Assembly (NCBI GenBank): GCA_018398815.1
Contig: CM031614.1
Location: 44,232,382 to 44,296,381, forward strand
Direction: 5' to 3'
Source of the DNA: Conus ventricosus
Lineage: Eukaryota > Mollusca > Gastropoda > Neogastropoda > Conidae
DNA length: 64,000 nt
Shown here: positions 22,880-35,739 of the stretch, piece by piece
Numbering within the stretch: position 1 is the stretch's first letter
Layout of the letters: each line of letters begins with the position of its first letter
Made by a program: the position numbers and the translations under genes
The notes under the pieces: model-generated
Seen by the model: only the letters and a program-made list of their open reading frames with translations
Told to the model about the DNA's origin: nothing
Database searches by the model: none

Positions 22880-25800
22880 CCATGTGTCTGTGGAAAGCGT
22901 TTCGCTACAACCCGTGGCATGAAGATCCACCGATACAATGATGGGGATGTGTGAAGAATCATCTGATGAGCAGCAGCGACAATGCATCAGCAGATAAGGA
23001 CGTCGGTAAGAAACCAAGACAAGGATTTAAACCCAGTGCCAAGGACATCCAGCTGTTGGGTCGGATGAGGATTTATTTGCAAAGGCCCTCGATGCCAGGC
23101 GCCTGAAACTCTACCTGCCACGAGCAAAACGACACTGAAGTTTTGGGAGAAACTGGATGCAAAAAATCGTCAAAGACTCGCTGCACTGATAGGGGAAAGC
23201 TCCCTTGAACACAAACTAGCCACATTTTGGGGATTGTGTATGCCACTGTAGAGTCGCCTATGAGAGTTAAAACTAACCCAAGAGAAAAAAACTCCAAGAA
23301 ATCCAGACGCAGAAGAGATGGACAAGAATCAGAGTCCAAAAGATCATCCTCAAGAAGCAAATGGAAGACCGCACTGCCAGCTGGAAAAACATGGCTTGGA
23401 AAAAACTGTGGAAGACCTGAAGAAAAACACAGCGCCCTCAGCAAAGCGGATCTGCGAGAAGAGGAAGAGCAAAAAGTAATGAAGACACAAGAGCGCTTCT
23501 TCAGAGACCCTTCCTGTTGCCAGAACACTGTTTGGTGAAGCCAAAATCTGGGACCCTAAGTGTGGGGTCTAAGGTGTTCTTGAGCAGCATAGCAGGAAAC
23601 ATACTCTGATACAGAGCAAAGCACCACTCGACATTCTAGGTCTGGTGTGGGCCAACAAACCCTGAGGAACGTTAATGGAAAGCCTCCAACGTTGGACGGA
23701 AAATCAAGAAGCGTGGTCGACAGCCAGAGCCAAATCATCACAGGGCAAACGGAATTACTTACCAGCTTTACAAGGAAATGTTCCACAAGGTGCGGAGTCG
23801 GCACTCCACAGGTTGCTGCGATCGGCTTGGATAACCAGAAGTCAGAGGCAGTGGATGACGGCAGATGTGTGTACATCCCCAAAGAGCAAAACGCAAGTGA
23901 CATCAGCCAGTTCAGGCCTATTCACTGACTGAAGTCGAAGGGAAATCTTCTTCTCTGTCATGGCTGCAAGGCTGACATGTACCTGATGGAAAACAAGTAC
24001 TTGGGATGTGTCAGTCCAGATAAGGTGGCTTCCCAGGCGTGGGATGGGGCTGTGTAGAACACGACCAATGGATTGGGACGCATCCAAAAAGCAAACAGAA
24101 AAGAGTGACCTGGAAGTAGAGTGTGGCCTTGTTTGGCAAACGCATATGGATCTGTGCCCCTTGGATGATACTGTTGGCTCTTGACGATGTACCATGTGCC
24201 AAAGAACAGCAGAGGAACATGCTCAAGATGTATTCAATGGCTTCTCAAATGGGTTGGTTCTCTACTTGGAGTACACAAAACAGATGGATCTACTTGGAAA
24301 GTGGCATCGCAATGGGCTGTTGCATTTCCCCAATACGTTCGTGCTGGGCAATGGAACTCATCTTGAAAGCAGCAACAAACAACGCGAGACAAAACCAGAC
24401 CTTGGAAATGGATACATGATGCCTCCTCTAGGCTTCATGGGATGACCACTACAGTGATTTTTCATCCAGAGAAGACGAGGACAAGTCAATGTTGCTGGAG
24501 AGGCTGGAGACACAGTTGCTAATCCAGAATGCAGTTCAAGCCAAATGAAATCACGGAGTCTTCACTGAGGATGGAAAGTGGCACCATCCTCTATTCCGCA
24601 ATCATGTGGTCTTCAGTGAGCAACCAGGCCATTCCAACAGTTCACAGAAGAACCAGTCAAGGGCTTGGAAAGATGGTATGATGATACGATGTAAGATCAC
24701 AAGGCAAAAAGAAACCAAAGCAGATGGCGGAAGAAGGCTTGGAGACCATGTCCAGTGTGGGGCTTCCCTGGCATTTACAAGGTCTGTGTTGCGTTATGCT
24801 GATACCAAAGCTACTATGGCCTCTGATCGATATCCGACATCTGCACCAGCACAGTTGAGGCAATTGGAAGCCAAAATTTCAAAAAGTTCACAAGGAAATG
24901 GCTTGGGTGTCCCACACTGTCTGGACTGACATCGCGCTGTACTGTCCGCCAAGAAAAGCTGAAACTACCACTGAAATCCATCCTGGAGGAATTACAAGGC
25001 AGGGAAGATCAGACGTCAAAGCATGCTGGATGACTCAGGAGACAAGGTGGTAGAAGCAATCAAGCCCCAGCTGATGACAGGCAGAAATGGAAAGTTCAAG
25101 AGGCGATGGATTCTGCCAAAAGTAAGTCTCAAGATCAGAGAAATAACAGGACACCACACAGGACCAACAGACAAGGACTGGGGGTGACCAAAACTGAATG
25201 GTGTCAAGGGCCAAGGAAAAAGCAAAAGAGACATTGATGATTCAGGAGATGAGAAAAGATGAAGACCAGGATAAAGACTCCAAAAAAGCAGTCTGCAGAG
25301 CCAGCAAGGGCAATGGACAACGCTGTTTAGGAGAATTGCACTCCCAAAGAAGTCTCACTTGGAATGAACATTTGGCACATTAGCCCTCTCAGGATCAAGC
25401 TTCATTCTCAGATTCTGCATTTGACCTTTCTGCCTCAAATGCAACCTGGTAAGTGGGGGAAAACTGGTCGATCATGCATGCCCCTCTGCCATGAAAAACA
25501 AAAACAGTGGGGCTGTTATAAGCTCTTGTAAGTCGCCCTGGCTCAAGGAAGGTAAACATGAGGCACAACCAAGTGCTCAAAGAGATTGTACAAGTAGTCT
25601 GGGCCAGTACCAACACCACAAAAGGGAGAATCGGACTCCATATGCACCCGCAACATTCTTACGGCAGGAGGAGCATTTCATGGCCAAGGAACAACAGGTG
25701 GCACTTGAAACATGCAGGCAGAGTCTGCTGGACGGGCATAAATGCTGGCGAGTGCACTGCAGACCTCCCAGAATGGAGAGGTCACTCCAGAAATCATCAG

Positions 25801-26146
25801 CATGAGGGGCATGAGTCCAGACATAGTTGTACACTTTTTTTTCTAAGTCAACCAACAGCTGTCGTGATCGAGCTCACGGATGCTTATTGATATCGAATGG
25901 GAGCAGCTCAAATCTACAAGACTGAAAAGTATGCTGATTGCAAACAACAAGCCTGAGGAGAGAAGGCTATCAGGTCAAAGTCACTCACTGCAGAAATCTG
26001 GAGCTAGGGGATTTGTAAGGATAAACGTCTGCATACAGCCTCATGAAACAGTCTCCGTTGCAGTGGAAGGAAAAAAACCTGTAGCTGGAAAGCATTGGGC
26101 AAGAGGGCAGAGAGGGTTCAAGCTGGATCTGGTCAATGGGGAACAA
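22880..26146 (+). pseudogene. Reverse transcriptase with N-terminal zinc finger and IELT-type C-terminal motif (decayed)
   Basis: N-terminal finger CVCGKRFATTRGMKIHR at 22,883-22,933. Coiled Lys/Arg/Glu-rich region ~23,150-23,500. RT blocks: VYIPKEQNASDISQFRPI (23,871-23,922), then LESGIAMGCCISPI (~24,295-24,336) and MELILKAATNNAR (24,354-24,392). The catalytic FMDD is split by one extra base at 24,434-24,446. LRQLEAKISK occurs at ~24,856-24,885. VVIELT (25,861-25,878) is followed by RNLELGDL-type remnants, resembling a D/E-T nuclease core. From memory the whole order matches a zinc-finger RT family repeated in cnidarian, mollusc and fish genomes; I think it is a non-LTR type with a restriction-like endonuclease, but I am not sure of the clade. 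It is broken by many one-base shifts. Confidence 0.7.
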
Positions 26147-26170
26147 TAGTGAACTCATAAGCTTAATTTC

Positions 26171-26443
26171 TACAAATATCAGGTGCCTGTGGCTCAGTGG
26201 TTAAAGCGTGAGTCAGTAGTGGAAAATGAGCATCTCCAGAGGGTTCATGGGTTCGAATACCAGCCATGGCTGTCCCAAGATGGAAAACAAAAAATGGGGC
26301 AGCAGAGGGACATCCGGAGTCTTGGGAAACCGGGTGTGGCCCAACCCCTAGAGTGTCAGGAGATTAGGGCCGAAACACTTGCTTGAAGGGGGCTTCTATT
26401 ATGAGGACTCTCTGCTGCCAACGCTCTCCACGAGTTTCTTTTA
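26171..26443 (+). repeat. Right ~273-bp direct repeat of RT element
   Basis: Second copy of the 22,332-22,618 repeat. Box A TGGCTCAGTGG (26,190-26,200) and box B-like GGTTCGAATAC (26,250-26,260). Homology ends at CACGAGTTTCTTTTATGA. Here the box A is intact, whereas the left copy has an extra T. Confidence 0.8.
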
Positions 26444-26479
26444 TGAGGTAATATATTAAAACACTTTGTATGCCGGTCC

Positions 26480-29020
26480 TCAGTGCACGATTGCATATGA
26501 AAATTCCGGATTAACAAAACACCCGTTTTGTGTTGTTCTATCTAATGACTTCTTTGTTTACAACTGTTGTGTTGATTCTGTAGGTTTAGATCGCAGTTTT
26601 TCGTTGTATGATTGAAAGGCTTTTGCCAAACAATGTTCTTTGTTGTTGTCATGTGATTATGTTTGACTGACTACGCTGCGAGATATTCCCTTTGCTTTCT
26701 TAATGATTTTCTCATGGCTCGAAATACTGTACATTTTGACCTTAAACCAACAAACTCCTTGTTCTCCATCCAGATCATTCATCCTTCAATTTTTCCTAAA
26801 ACCCTTCTTGATAGTAGTTGAATGCAAGGCGAATCTTTTAGGGTAATCAGATGTATCTACCATCCCGCATGGTCCTTTAGCTACTTCCATTTCCATGTCT
26901 TTATAGATGTCTTCAGTAGGAATATCTATAACAAAAACTGTCTGTTATTCTGTGTAAAGTACTCGGACTCAGGATTAGATGGGCATTAAAAGTGTCATAA
27001 AGACAAATTAACATAAATGCTTTGATAATTCTAAACAAGTAAAACCATAAATACGGTTTTGTTCTAATTTGACTTTCTTTTGTTTCATCATTATGCAAAA
27101 GCTGATCTTGAAATTCTCTAAAGTCCTGATAATTAGGTTGAAGTTCAGCTTAACTGGCTTCGTTCTCTTGGTGAATAATCTGACATCTTTGCGCTTGGGC
27201 GGATTCTCTAGTCTTTCCAAAACAGCTGTTGTTCATCACTTGATAAAAGTCTTTTTCTGAAAGAATATGTGGATTTAGTTTCTGAGATCAGTGTTCTTCA
27301 TGAATGTATGGTTCATGAACTGTTCTTGATCAAAAGCAATTATAGATGGACAGCTGTTAATGTAAACCATGTCTTAAATAAAATTGTAGAAGTCTGTAAT
27401 GTCAGACTTAATTTTTTTTGCCTCGAAGATTAGGACAAGTTTAGGTGGTTCTCTTGGATCCTTCTTTAGACTTTCTGCTGCTAATGGATGTCATTTGCAG
27501 GTCATGGAGTTCATGAGGATATTCTAAGTCAACTTCTAGATGAAACCTCGCTGTTGTTCAGCGTTAAACTGCCCAACACTTTAATGACTTTTGAATATTA
27601 TTCGGATCGCCGACTTGTACATTTTAAGTTAAGTAAATGGAAGCGATTGCGCCAATAGCCCAAACATACAGATTGTTTGCATCTAAATTCATGAGATAGT
27701 TTTTTCAGACCTTATACTCGGTATCATAGTCGTCCAAGTATTTGTGTTTGCTTTACAGTACTGATGCGACGCCATAACTAATTTCCTCCCCGCAATCCGT
27801 TTTCAATCATCTGAATTTTGGTAAATCTGACAATAAATTCATTCTGTACTCCAGTAAACTTTAAGAAGGGTCCCCAGTCTCATCCCGGTGCGCAGAAATG
27901 TAATGCGCGGTGATACCAGGCTATAATGTTTCATGCAGGTCTTTCTATAATTTTCCCAAACTATCCGCAACATCATACATCAGCAAGCATGTTATGATCC
28001 ATGATAGTCTCACCATCTTTACATCTAACTGCTGCCACGCATCTTGAGCATGTTGGTAACGAGAATCACTAATGTCCTTTCTCTTAAGTATAGATAGGAA
28101 CACGCGCACTTTAGGCGGAAGTGAGTCTTATCATACCTTTCCCTCAATGTTCATGTTACTCATAAGGTGTAAAACGCTCTTTCTAACAAGAGTTGGGTCA
28201 AAATATTCTTCCGTTATAGGGCGGACTTTAAGGACATAGCTAGTGACTCTCTTGATCCATCATGTGTTGCATAGAGTCTTAAATAGACATGTTATTTCGA
28301 TTAAAAGACATGTACTTTTCTGATGTCTGTGCAATGCTGCTACCCAGAAGGCGTTGGTTTTACTTGCTTGCAATATTAGATGAGAGTGTAACTCGCAAGT
28401 TATGAAAGTAGATGGGCAGCTTCATGTCTTTGGTTTCATAACTTTGGTTGATGATTGCATTTGTTGTGCGCAGCCTCTCTGAACTTTCCGCTAATGTGAT
28501 CATGGTCTCTTTACTGTTGGATTTTCGCTAGGTCTGTTGTGAGGCCTAAACCACAAATCCAACAGTGGTGGTGAGGCATACTGTTGTTGGTTCTTCAGAC
28601 GTATCATGATTAGATTAAATTTCAGATTATATAGAACAATATTACGAACTTGCTGCATGCGCTGTAAAACATCTTCTAGCCGCATATGGTCCTGTTTAAT
28701 TCTGGGCCTTGAATGAGCGCCATCCGACCTACAACACTGAAAGAATTGAAACAAATACTGATGATTTACTCATTAAGGACTGTTTTTCGAAGTTTTTTGT
28801 GGCGCTGGCCCTTCATAAGGAACACATAAGCGGAACTCGAGTTGACGTAAACTACGTATGGAGAAATGTTGCAGTTTTTTCCAGGTTCTTAAAACTAAAC
28901 TTTAGATCCAGGTGGGGGCGTATTTTGTTCTGTATTACAGTAACTGGGCGAGTACATGTTTCTTATGTTCGCTTGCGGCTGAACAGATGGAATTCTTGTT
29001 AAACATTTTCTGCAGAATTC
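26480..29020 (-). pseudogene. Protein-primed family-B DNA polymerase of the Polinton (decayed)
   Basis: Replicates the element from a terminal protein. Minus-strand blocks, N to C: CWICG (~28,552-28,564), RDHDHIS (~28,490-28,510) and GKFREAAHNKCN (~28,455-28,490), the Cys/His insert characteristic of Polinton polymerases; YFHN (~28,420); an IENGLRGG-type segment (~27,787-27,814); DANNLY (27,667-27,684); DLEYPHELHDL (~27,502-27,540); MNNSCFGKT (27,211-27,238), the palm Kx3NSxYG-like motif; TDSF (~26,930-26,945), the catalytic DTDS region; KMYSISSHEKIIKKAKGI (~26,680-26,735). Frames change every 100-300 bases. The N-terminal part probably extends further, to ~31.6 kb, but I see no decisive motif there. 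Confidence 0.75.
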
Positions 29021-31600
29021 TTGTTTGTGCCCATATTTTTGAAGTATGACGCATTAGTTTACTTTTTGTTCGTATCAATGTGTAATTGGCAAGCCCCGTG
29101 GTGAAAAACTTTAGTTAGTAAGTCATTTGATTTTTGTCTGGCTCCGCAATCGTTGCTGTTTTGGAACACTTAATCGGCTGTAGAATTTGTTTCCTCATCC
29201 CATGTGTAGATATTGACAGTTATTGGTTTGTTTTGTTCTTCAAACTGATCAATTTGTCTACACTAACAGGGAAAGGATATTCCATTGAAGTTAAGATCTT
29301 TGGCGTATGCCGTTAGTTAGTCACCTCTCTTGCGTGTTCGCGGACTTGATGCAGCCTTGCAAGAAACACACCCAATGATAATTTGTTGTCTGATTTGTTA
29401 AGTTTAAACACTGGCTCTCTTTGAAACCAACTCTCGAGGTAGTGGAATGTAAGGTCCTTTGCCAACAATTGGCGCTTACTTAGACTGTTTTAATCTGATT
29501 CTAGACTTCCGCCTCTGACCAAACCAGAGCTCTCATTTGGCTTCTTCTGCGGCAGGCGTCAAACTGGTAAGCTGTTCGTCTGCCCATTCCGGGAGTTAAA
29601 TTCTTTATGAGAAAGCATGTCTGCTGTTTAGTTTGGAGGACCAGACTTCAGTTTTTCTTAATTTATTGTTAAATTGTCGATTAAACAGCTAACATTATTT
29701 AAACTGGAGGGTTTATTGTTAGTTTTATTGGAAACTTGAGGAAATTGCATGTACAACGCTTGCCGCACGGTTTTCTGGTTAATAACTTCTAATCAATATC
29801 ATTCAGTGCTCTTGAAAACGCTCTTTCTCGGAGCATTCCTTAAACAATTCATCTGGGCCTTCATTATATCTTAGCCTTGCTGTCTTTCTTTTCTAAGCCA
29901 TCATATTTATTTAATTAAAAAAATACATACGTCTATAATCAGAATCATATCGACGGTCTTTTTGCGCTTGGACTAATAAACTAAAGTAATAATACACTTT
30001 GGTGTTGTTAATGTGAGCTGGTTTAGGACAGAGTTTAATGTTTCGTTACTTTTTTTAGCATTCCTTTTTTATCTGATCGGCGTCTGGCTGTTGGAGAATA
30101 ACTTGCCCTCGCCTTTCTTTGATGATCAATTTTTGTCTTATATATTCCATCAAAATCGGTCTCGTAAACGACTTTAATTCTTCAATCCGTGATTGTTTTG
30201 AGTCTAATAGCGCTTTATTTATGTCAGTTTAAGAACTAAGTTTAGCTGCTCTTATTAGTTGAACCATGAGCTGTGTGATTTTGGAGTTTAGTTTTTAATT
30301 TTTTGCCTGCAGCACTTAACAGTAATGAAAACAGGCATAGAGCTAAAGACAAACCGCCTAGAGGTAAGCTGCGGGTGCACATATGCCTGTTGCTAAGAGG
30401 CCTACACTTGTTCCTGCTGATAGTGCGTTATAGTTGATGTTCCAGTATTAACATATGTTACAGCATTAATTGGCAGCAGAATACCTTCGTTTGGTTTTGC
30501 TGTATTTTTGAGGTCCTGCCTCTAGTTTTTGTTTGCATTTGTGTAATGTTTGTTAAATCTATGGTTTTTATGTCAAGGGGCTATCTCTTCTCGTGGCACT
30601 CTGGCGCTGTAGGCACATTTGGATAACCTGAAAACAGACTTGCTTTTTATGAAAATAAAATAATAATTTGTATTGTATATCTTTTAGTCTGTTACCTTCA
30701 ATATTCAGTGCGCTATCATATATTAAAAAAAATGTACGATTAAGGGTTTTCGGCTTCTTCTTCTTTATCAATTTGAATGTTTATACGTCTCTCACAGTTC
30801 TCTCGCTTCCATGTAGCGATTATCCTCCGTTGTCTTAGGTTCAATCCATAAACCGTATTTTGTTGTTATATAATCATCATGTCTTACACTGTGAGGTGCA
30901 GCTCTTTAGAAACAAGGTCAACTGTTGGATTTTACACCTCCCTCTCCATACAGTTTTCTTATTCTCATCAAAATGTTGATAAGGTTTTAAGCCCGCTAGA
31001 TAGATTTTGGTTAGGACTGCCCTCCATCGGAACATTGTTACGTTCGTTATTTTTGGATTAAATAACTTTCACTTCTCTTTTGAATGGTTTTCATCTCACA
31101 CAAGCAATAAAATACCTTTAAGCGATCTTGCTGAGACGTAAAAACTAAAATTCCCATTTAGTGTCTGCCCTGCTTCTAGGTTATGTTGTTTGATGAATCA
31201 TGTTTCGTATATATTGCTAATTTTGACTGATATTGTTGTTCCAATCAGCCTCGCTAAGTTAGGGTCTAACAACGTCAAACTCTAACGAGGATGTCAGAAT
31301 GCTGTACTTTGCCTTCGGGAGTCTGATGAATTTGATAACCCGTTTGTATTCATTAAAAGTTAGTTCATATGGACAATCGGTTTTTAATGCTCTTGAAAAG
31401 TATGGGCTTGCGCTTTGAAACAAACTCAAAATCTTTGGCCGAATGGAAAAGCGATTTCCATACAGCAAACTTTTTTAAAAAAAAAAAACAGCTAGAGACT
31501 TTTGCTGCTTTTAGCATCTGGCAAAGTGCGGGGTCTATTTCTAGTTTTAGTGCTTCTTCATTTTCGATTCCTTGAAACGCATGTTCTTTCACCTTTCATT
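29021..31600 (-). pseudogene. Possible N-terminal part of the polymerase or another Polinton gene
   Basis: Minus-strand open stretches at 30,568-30,771 (TLNRTFFLIYDSALNIEG...), 31,259-31,468 and 31,365-31,592 look coding and keep the polymerase orientation. Family-B protein-primed polymerases of Polintons are usually over 1,000 residues, so ~2.5 kb more coding sequence would be expected here. No catalytic motif is recognised. Plus-strand open frames in the region are probably shadows. Confidence 0.35.
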
Positions 31601-31989
31601 CGTGGTTAGCCATAGATCAGAATTGGTTAAAAAAATATGTCTGCATTGTGTAAAAGAAAACTTTTCTTGCACTCCAAGTTTTATAGAAATTGTTATTAAC
31701 GATTGCCAGCCCAATTCTGACAACTGTCCTGCTTGTGTCTGTTGTTGAGCGGGTTCTATTTAAAAGTAAGGACGCGCAGAGCTGGCACAATCAGTAATCT
31801 GCTCCTAGGTCTGAAAATTTGACAGTAAGATTGATCTGCATCAATAGTTAGATGGATTATTTGGAACAGTAATTAGTCCGGCTTATTTCCTTCACGCAAA
31901 GGGTTCTTTCAGTTTTCTATGGGGTCAAGAATCGAGACATATGCTGTGACATTTTACGAGCAAAATAAAAAGTTTAATTATTTAATAAC

Positions 31990-33150
31990 ATGGCAGGAAT
32001 TGAGATGAAGAAGATTATGATGTTTTTGATCGTGGAGACGACTGAGTGAAATGACACAGCATCGCTCAGCGCTCTCAGTGCAGGTGAAAGAAACAGAAAG
32101 TAGGTTAGATCATTGTACCAAAGTTTAGGTCAGAAAACCCCCGATTTATACCCCTGATGATTTTGAAGTAAAAAGATGACCATTTGTTTGTAAAAAACGA
32201 TAAGGGATACTTGTTCAGCTTACAACTAAAAACGACCCATCAAAGTTTTTAAGCGTGGGTTCAATTAGGAAATGACCTCCTGCGAGAGTACAAATCGCCT
32301 TGGCATTGCTAAACCAAAAATTAGATAGGATGCAGTTGCTAAACTTCCAAACACACTGCAAGAACTCCCGACGAGAACCAAATGCAAAACACTGGAACTT
32401 AAAGAATTAAATCAATCAGCAGGTGGAATTATTAAATGTAATAGAAGCAGAAGCCAGTTTTTCAGAAGAAACAGCGTTAAAGATATACACGGATCACCGC
32501 TACCCATGCGAGAAATAGCGGCCCTTGATTTCATGCTTTGGAGAAGCATCAGAGGCGAATTAACAAACAATTTAGCCAAAACTAGGTTGAACTAGAGGAG
32601 CATATAAAAGAGAAAAAGAAAAAATCGTTGAGGCTGATGGACGCCAATTTAGGGCATGAATATTAAAGAAAGAATAGCCCAAAGACTAAAAGATCTTGAA
32701 AGAAAGATCAGCAAGACTTGAGAAGTGCTGTCTACTAACGAGAACAATTAGAACTCAAGTGGCAAGACGAAGAGAAATACTATCCAAAGAATTTTATATG
32801 AAGGACACAACGCTAGCAGAACGAATACGAACAATGTTTAGAGTGCAGGGAGTCACATTAGCAAGCGTATAAACGGCTTAGGTTTTGCAATAAGGACACT
32901 GGTGATGGCTATTACAGGCTGCGGTGGTCAAGGGCAAGTGCTCGCCCCCATCGCCTCCACCTGATAAATCAATGGGTAAAAAACAGCTTGATCATCTTGC
33001 GGAGAGCAGAGTATATAAAAATTAGCCAGTTACAGCGATGACTCTTTACCAGGTTTATTCGGGGGTATCGTTGCTGGCTTTTGTCTACTGCAAGGCAAAG
33101 TAGTTGGTTTTTGCCGAGCACTTTATGGACATTAGTTCTCTTAATTGTGG
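31990..33150 (+). pseudogene. Polinton coiled-coil/transmembrane protein (decayed)
   Basis: Plus-strand fragments: a Pro-containing N-terminal region (KPPIYTPDDFEVK, ~32,135-32,175); a long charged, helix-prone middle (32,380-32,800: VIEAEASFSEETALKIYTD and REILSKEFYMKD are visible); TTLAERIRTMFRVQGVTLAS (~32,810-32,868); a Pro-rich spacer (SPPSPPPDKS); and a hydrophobic C-terminal segment LWTLVLLIVG (~33,122-33,155). The ERIRTMFR-QGVT motif followed by a hydrophobic stretch and a second membrane helix recurs, from memory, in invertebrate Polinton-associated proteins of unknown function. Its neighbours (polymerase on the other strand, capsid-side ORFs next) fit that. Confidence 0.55.
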
Positions 33151-33189
33151 GTTAAGATTTAGTAAGATATAAGAACGTGTAAGCCTATG

Positions 33190-34500
33190 CCTGTTAATCC
33201 AAGAAAAGCGTGTCTTTTCTTATTCATGGTCATCGTGAACAGAGTCCGGGTCTTTCAACGGCCTTTGGCTTTGGGCCGCGGGGATTGGATGACTTATTCT
33301 TGGGGGGCCATCTTGTTTTTTTACTTGCTTGCAATATTACTGGATCAGAATTTATTTCGTTTTTTTCCGACCTTTGTTCATTGCCCTGCCACAAGGATTT
33401 CATTATTGTAGTTTATTATTGTTCCTATCTGGAGTCTGAGGTCAGAAGAGCCTGTATAAACAGTGCCAACAGCAAAGTCTACTTTCGATCTTGCAAAATT
33501 GTAAAACATTTTGGTACCTTTTAATACTTGAAGGTAATTCAACTGTAGAATTAATGGCGTCCTCTAAATTTGCTAAGTATTGTTTTTGTGCATCAAAGCG
33601 TAGAAGGATCGGTTATGCTCGATCTTGTTTGTGCTTGCGAAACTAGCAAACTCAAACGTAAGTACGATCTCGTCGTTTATTCGTACTTTTCCTGATTTAG
33701 TTAGCCCTTAGAAGTGTCTAAGATAAATGTTGTCCATGCTGTTTTATGCTCTTGCTCTTGGACACTGTGTGGTTAAACAGTTGTGCTGAAGAGAAAGATT
33801 GTGTAGGGAGGATTCAGTCATACTTTACATTTTCTGTGCACGCCCCAAAAATAAGGGTGCCTTAGCATGATTAAGATCCAACTTTTTGTCTAAAGTTGTT
33901 TAACATTAATATTAAATTCGTTACGATCCTTTCAAAGCATCATGTCATTTTGTTGCTGAATGGATTTTAAATCGCGTTTGTCGTTGGTATTGCGCTTGCA
34001 GTTCAGTCATAAATACGTCTGTCAGGTGTAATAGGAAATGCAATCTGTACACTGACCTCACCAAAGCGGATCAGGATGGACTTAAGTGATCTGCATACGA
34101 CACTCCACACCCAGTTGATGCACAAAACCACAGCAAGTTTAACTGGATTGATAAAATGCATCGGTTGATATACCACACTTTTTTTTCGGATGTAGTCTTT
34201 TTAATAGGGGGGTCTAAGATACTCTGTTTAATGGAGTATAACCTTTTTATGAAAAGTGTCAGTCTGGTTCACAGCATTGTCAAGAGTATCAGTTGTTATG
34301 TTTTTTAGATTGTAGTGCGGCCCAACAGAATATTTTGCATCAGTATATTTGAATGCATCTTTTTTATTTCGTTTAAAAAATCGTTTGTATCAATAAACAA
34401 CCAAGACCGGCATTCGTTTTTAAACTTGTTTGATAACAATTGCGGGGCCAAAACGGTCGCGCTCCATGAAATATTCTACTAAAGTCGTATGGTTTTAATA
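33190..34500 (-). pseudogene. Unassigned Polinton ORF, possibly structural
   Basis: Minus-strand fragments look coding: YFMERDRFGPAIVIKQ (~34,430-34,480), YSVGPHYNLKNITTDTLDNA (~34,275-34,340), SILIRFGEVSVQIAFPI (~34,037-34,090), ARSKVDFAVGTVYTGSSDLR (~33,430-33,490). The frame is disrupted between them. Beta-strand-like alternation and position beside the ATPase suggest a virion-type protein by analogy with other Polintons, but no capsid motif is recognised. Total length of ~430 codons is shorter than a typical major capsid. Confidence 0.35.
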
Positions 34501-34659
34501 TAGCAAAGCAAGTGGATATTAAGTTCTAAAAATTGACTGAACAGGGGCCTAAGTTAGCCTGTTACAATAACTGATGTTTATTACGGGTTTTGCTACACTA
34601 TAAGAAGCAATGAGTAACTTCGACATTACTCTCAAAACTTAACAATGCAAATTAAAAAC

Positions 34660-35420
34660 ATTGTTAACATTCAGCCATGAAGAAGAAGGTGGTTCTATTT
34701 TGATATACACGTGCTAGGCTAAAATGTTAGGGTTTTATATTTTTTTTTTTTTCAGTGACAATCATAGATTTAGAGTTACTCCAAACAACACTACTTATGA
34801 GGGAGATAAATCCGCTCGATCTTGCATTAACATTCATTAAGCTATGTTCATTTGGATGATGAGCACTGATGAAAAACTTTTATGATGAAGGCCATGCAAC
34901 TGTGTTTAGAGCTTCTTCGTCAGGGAAATCTTGTTATTGCGATGATGAATTATACATTCCCTATTTTACAGTTTAAAGATTAGTTGTGGGAGGGTTGGAT
35001 CATTTATATATAAAAATTGAGGACAAAGCGGGGAAAGTTGGTGAATGTGATTAACCTACACATTGTTTTGGAAATAAAATTAATTGTTGTTCTTAAAAAT
35101 AATGTCGCGGGGCCAGAAGAATCAGGAGTTACTTTTGCGCCTGTGAGGTGTATTACCTTTGGAATTAAAAGATTACCTTGAGGACGTGCGGGACTTTGAA
35201 CAGAACGGTGAGATAGGCGCTTTGTATGGTTTGAGTACACTATCAGATGGTGATTAAAACGCAAAGGGTTGGCGGCAGCAAATGTTTCCTATACTAGAAC
35301 AGCTGCGCAATTAGAAGCAATTAATGTGCCCAGCTATGAATATAAAAATAGTTCGAAAACCTGACATCAAATGGCACTTAGATCCATATTAAGAATGGTA
35401 CTTAATTTGAAATTATTAGC
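34660..35420 (+). pseudogene. Unassigned Polinton ORF(s)
   Basis: Overlapping plus-strand open pieces: LCLELLRQGNLVIAMMNYTF (~34,900-34,960), LKNNVAGPEESGVTFAPV (~35,093-35,146), ELKDYLEDVRDFEQNGEIGA (~35,163-35,222) and TRTAAQLEAINVPSYEY (~35,293-35,343). Coding character is evident but frame changes prevent a single reading. Function unknown. The minus-strand frame 35,004-35,264 is a shadow. Confidence 0.35.
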
Positions 35421-35739
35421 CCATTTACATATTTTTTGCCGTCAAAAAAGTTTCAGAATGCAGTCAACTCTGGCCCTTTACATGTAAGTCTTAGGCCGGC
35501 ACGACAATAGTCGGAAAGAATTGAAATAACGCCGTATGGGAAATAAAAGTTACATCCTCCACGAAAAAAACATTGTAAAAAAAGCTTCTACAAAATTACA
35601 GTTCTTTCCAAGCAGAAATTTAGGAGACCGTTCACAATAATATTTGAAATTTTGTCTTTAAAGATGTGGAGAGGGAGGGGGTGTGGGCGTTAGTGACGAC
35701 CTTAGAAAGGAGTATATTAGCTGGCAACACTTGACGTTA

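Larger units (their letters stand above)
22332..26443 (+). mobile_element. Reverse-transcriptase element inserted in the Polinton
   Basis: A 4.1-kb unit bounded by two direct repeats, with one plus-strand RT ORF relic between them. It lies between the Polinton integrase/small ORF and the C-terminal end of its DNA polymerase, so it arrived after the Polinton. Repeat ends share TACAAATAT before CAGGTGCC. A clear flanking target duplication is not evident. Confidence 0.7.

Noticed and set aside
33187..33524. Plus-strand hydrophobic frames of 74 and 104 codons
   Set aside because: The opposite strand carries better coding-like fragments; these are likely shadows.
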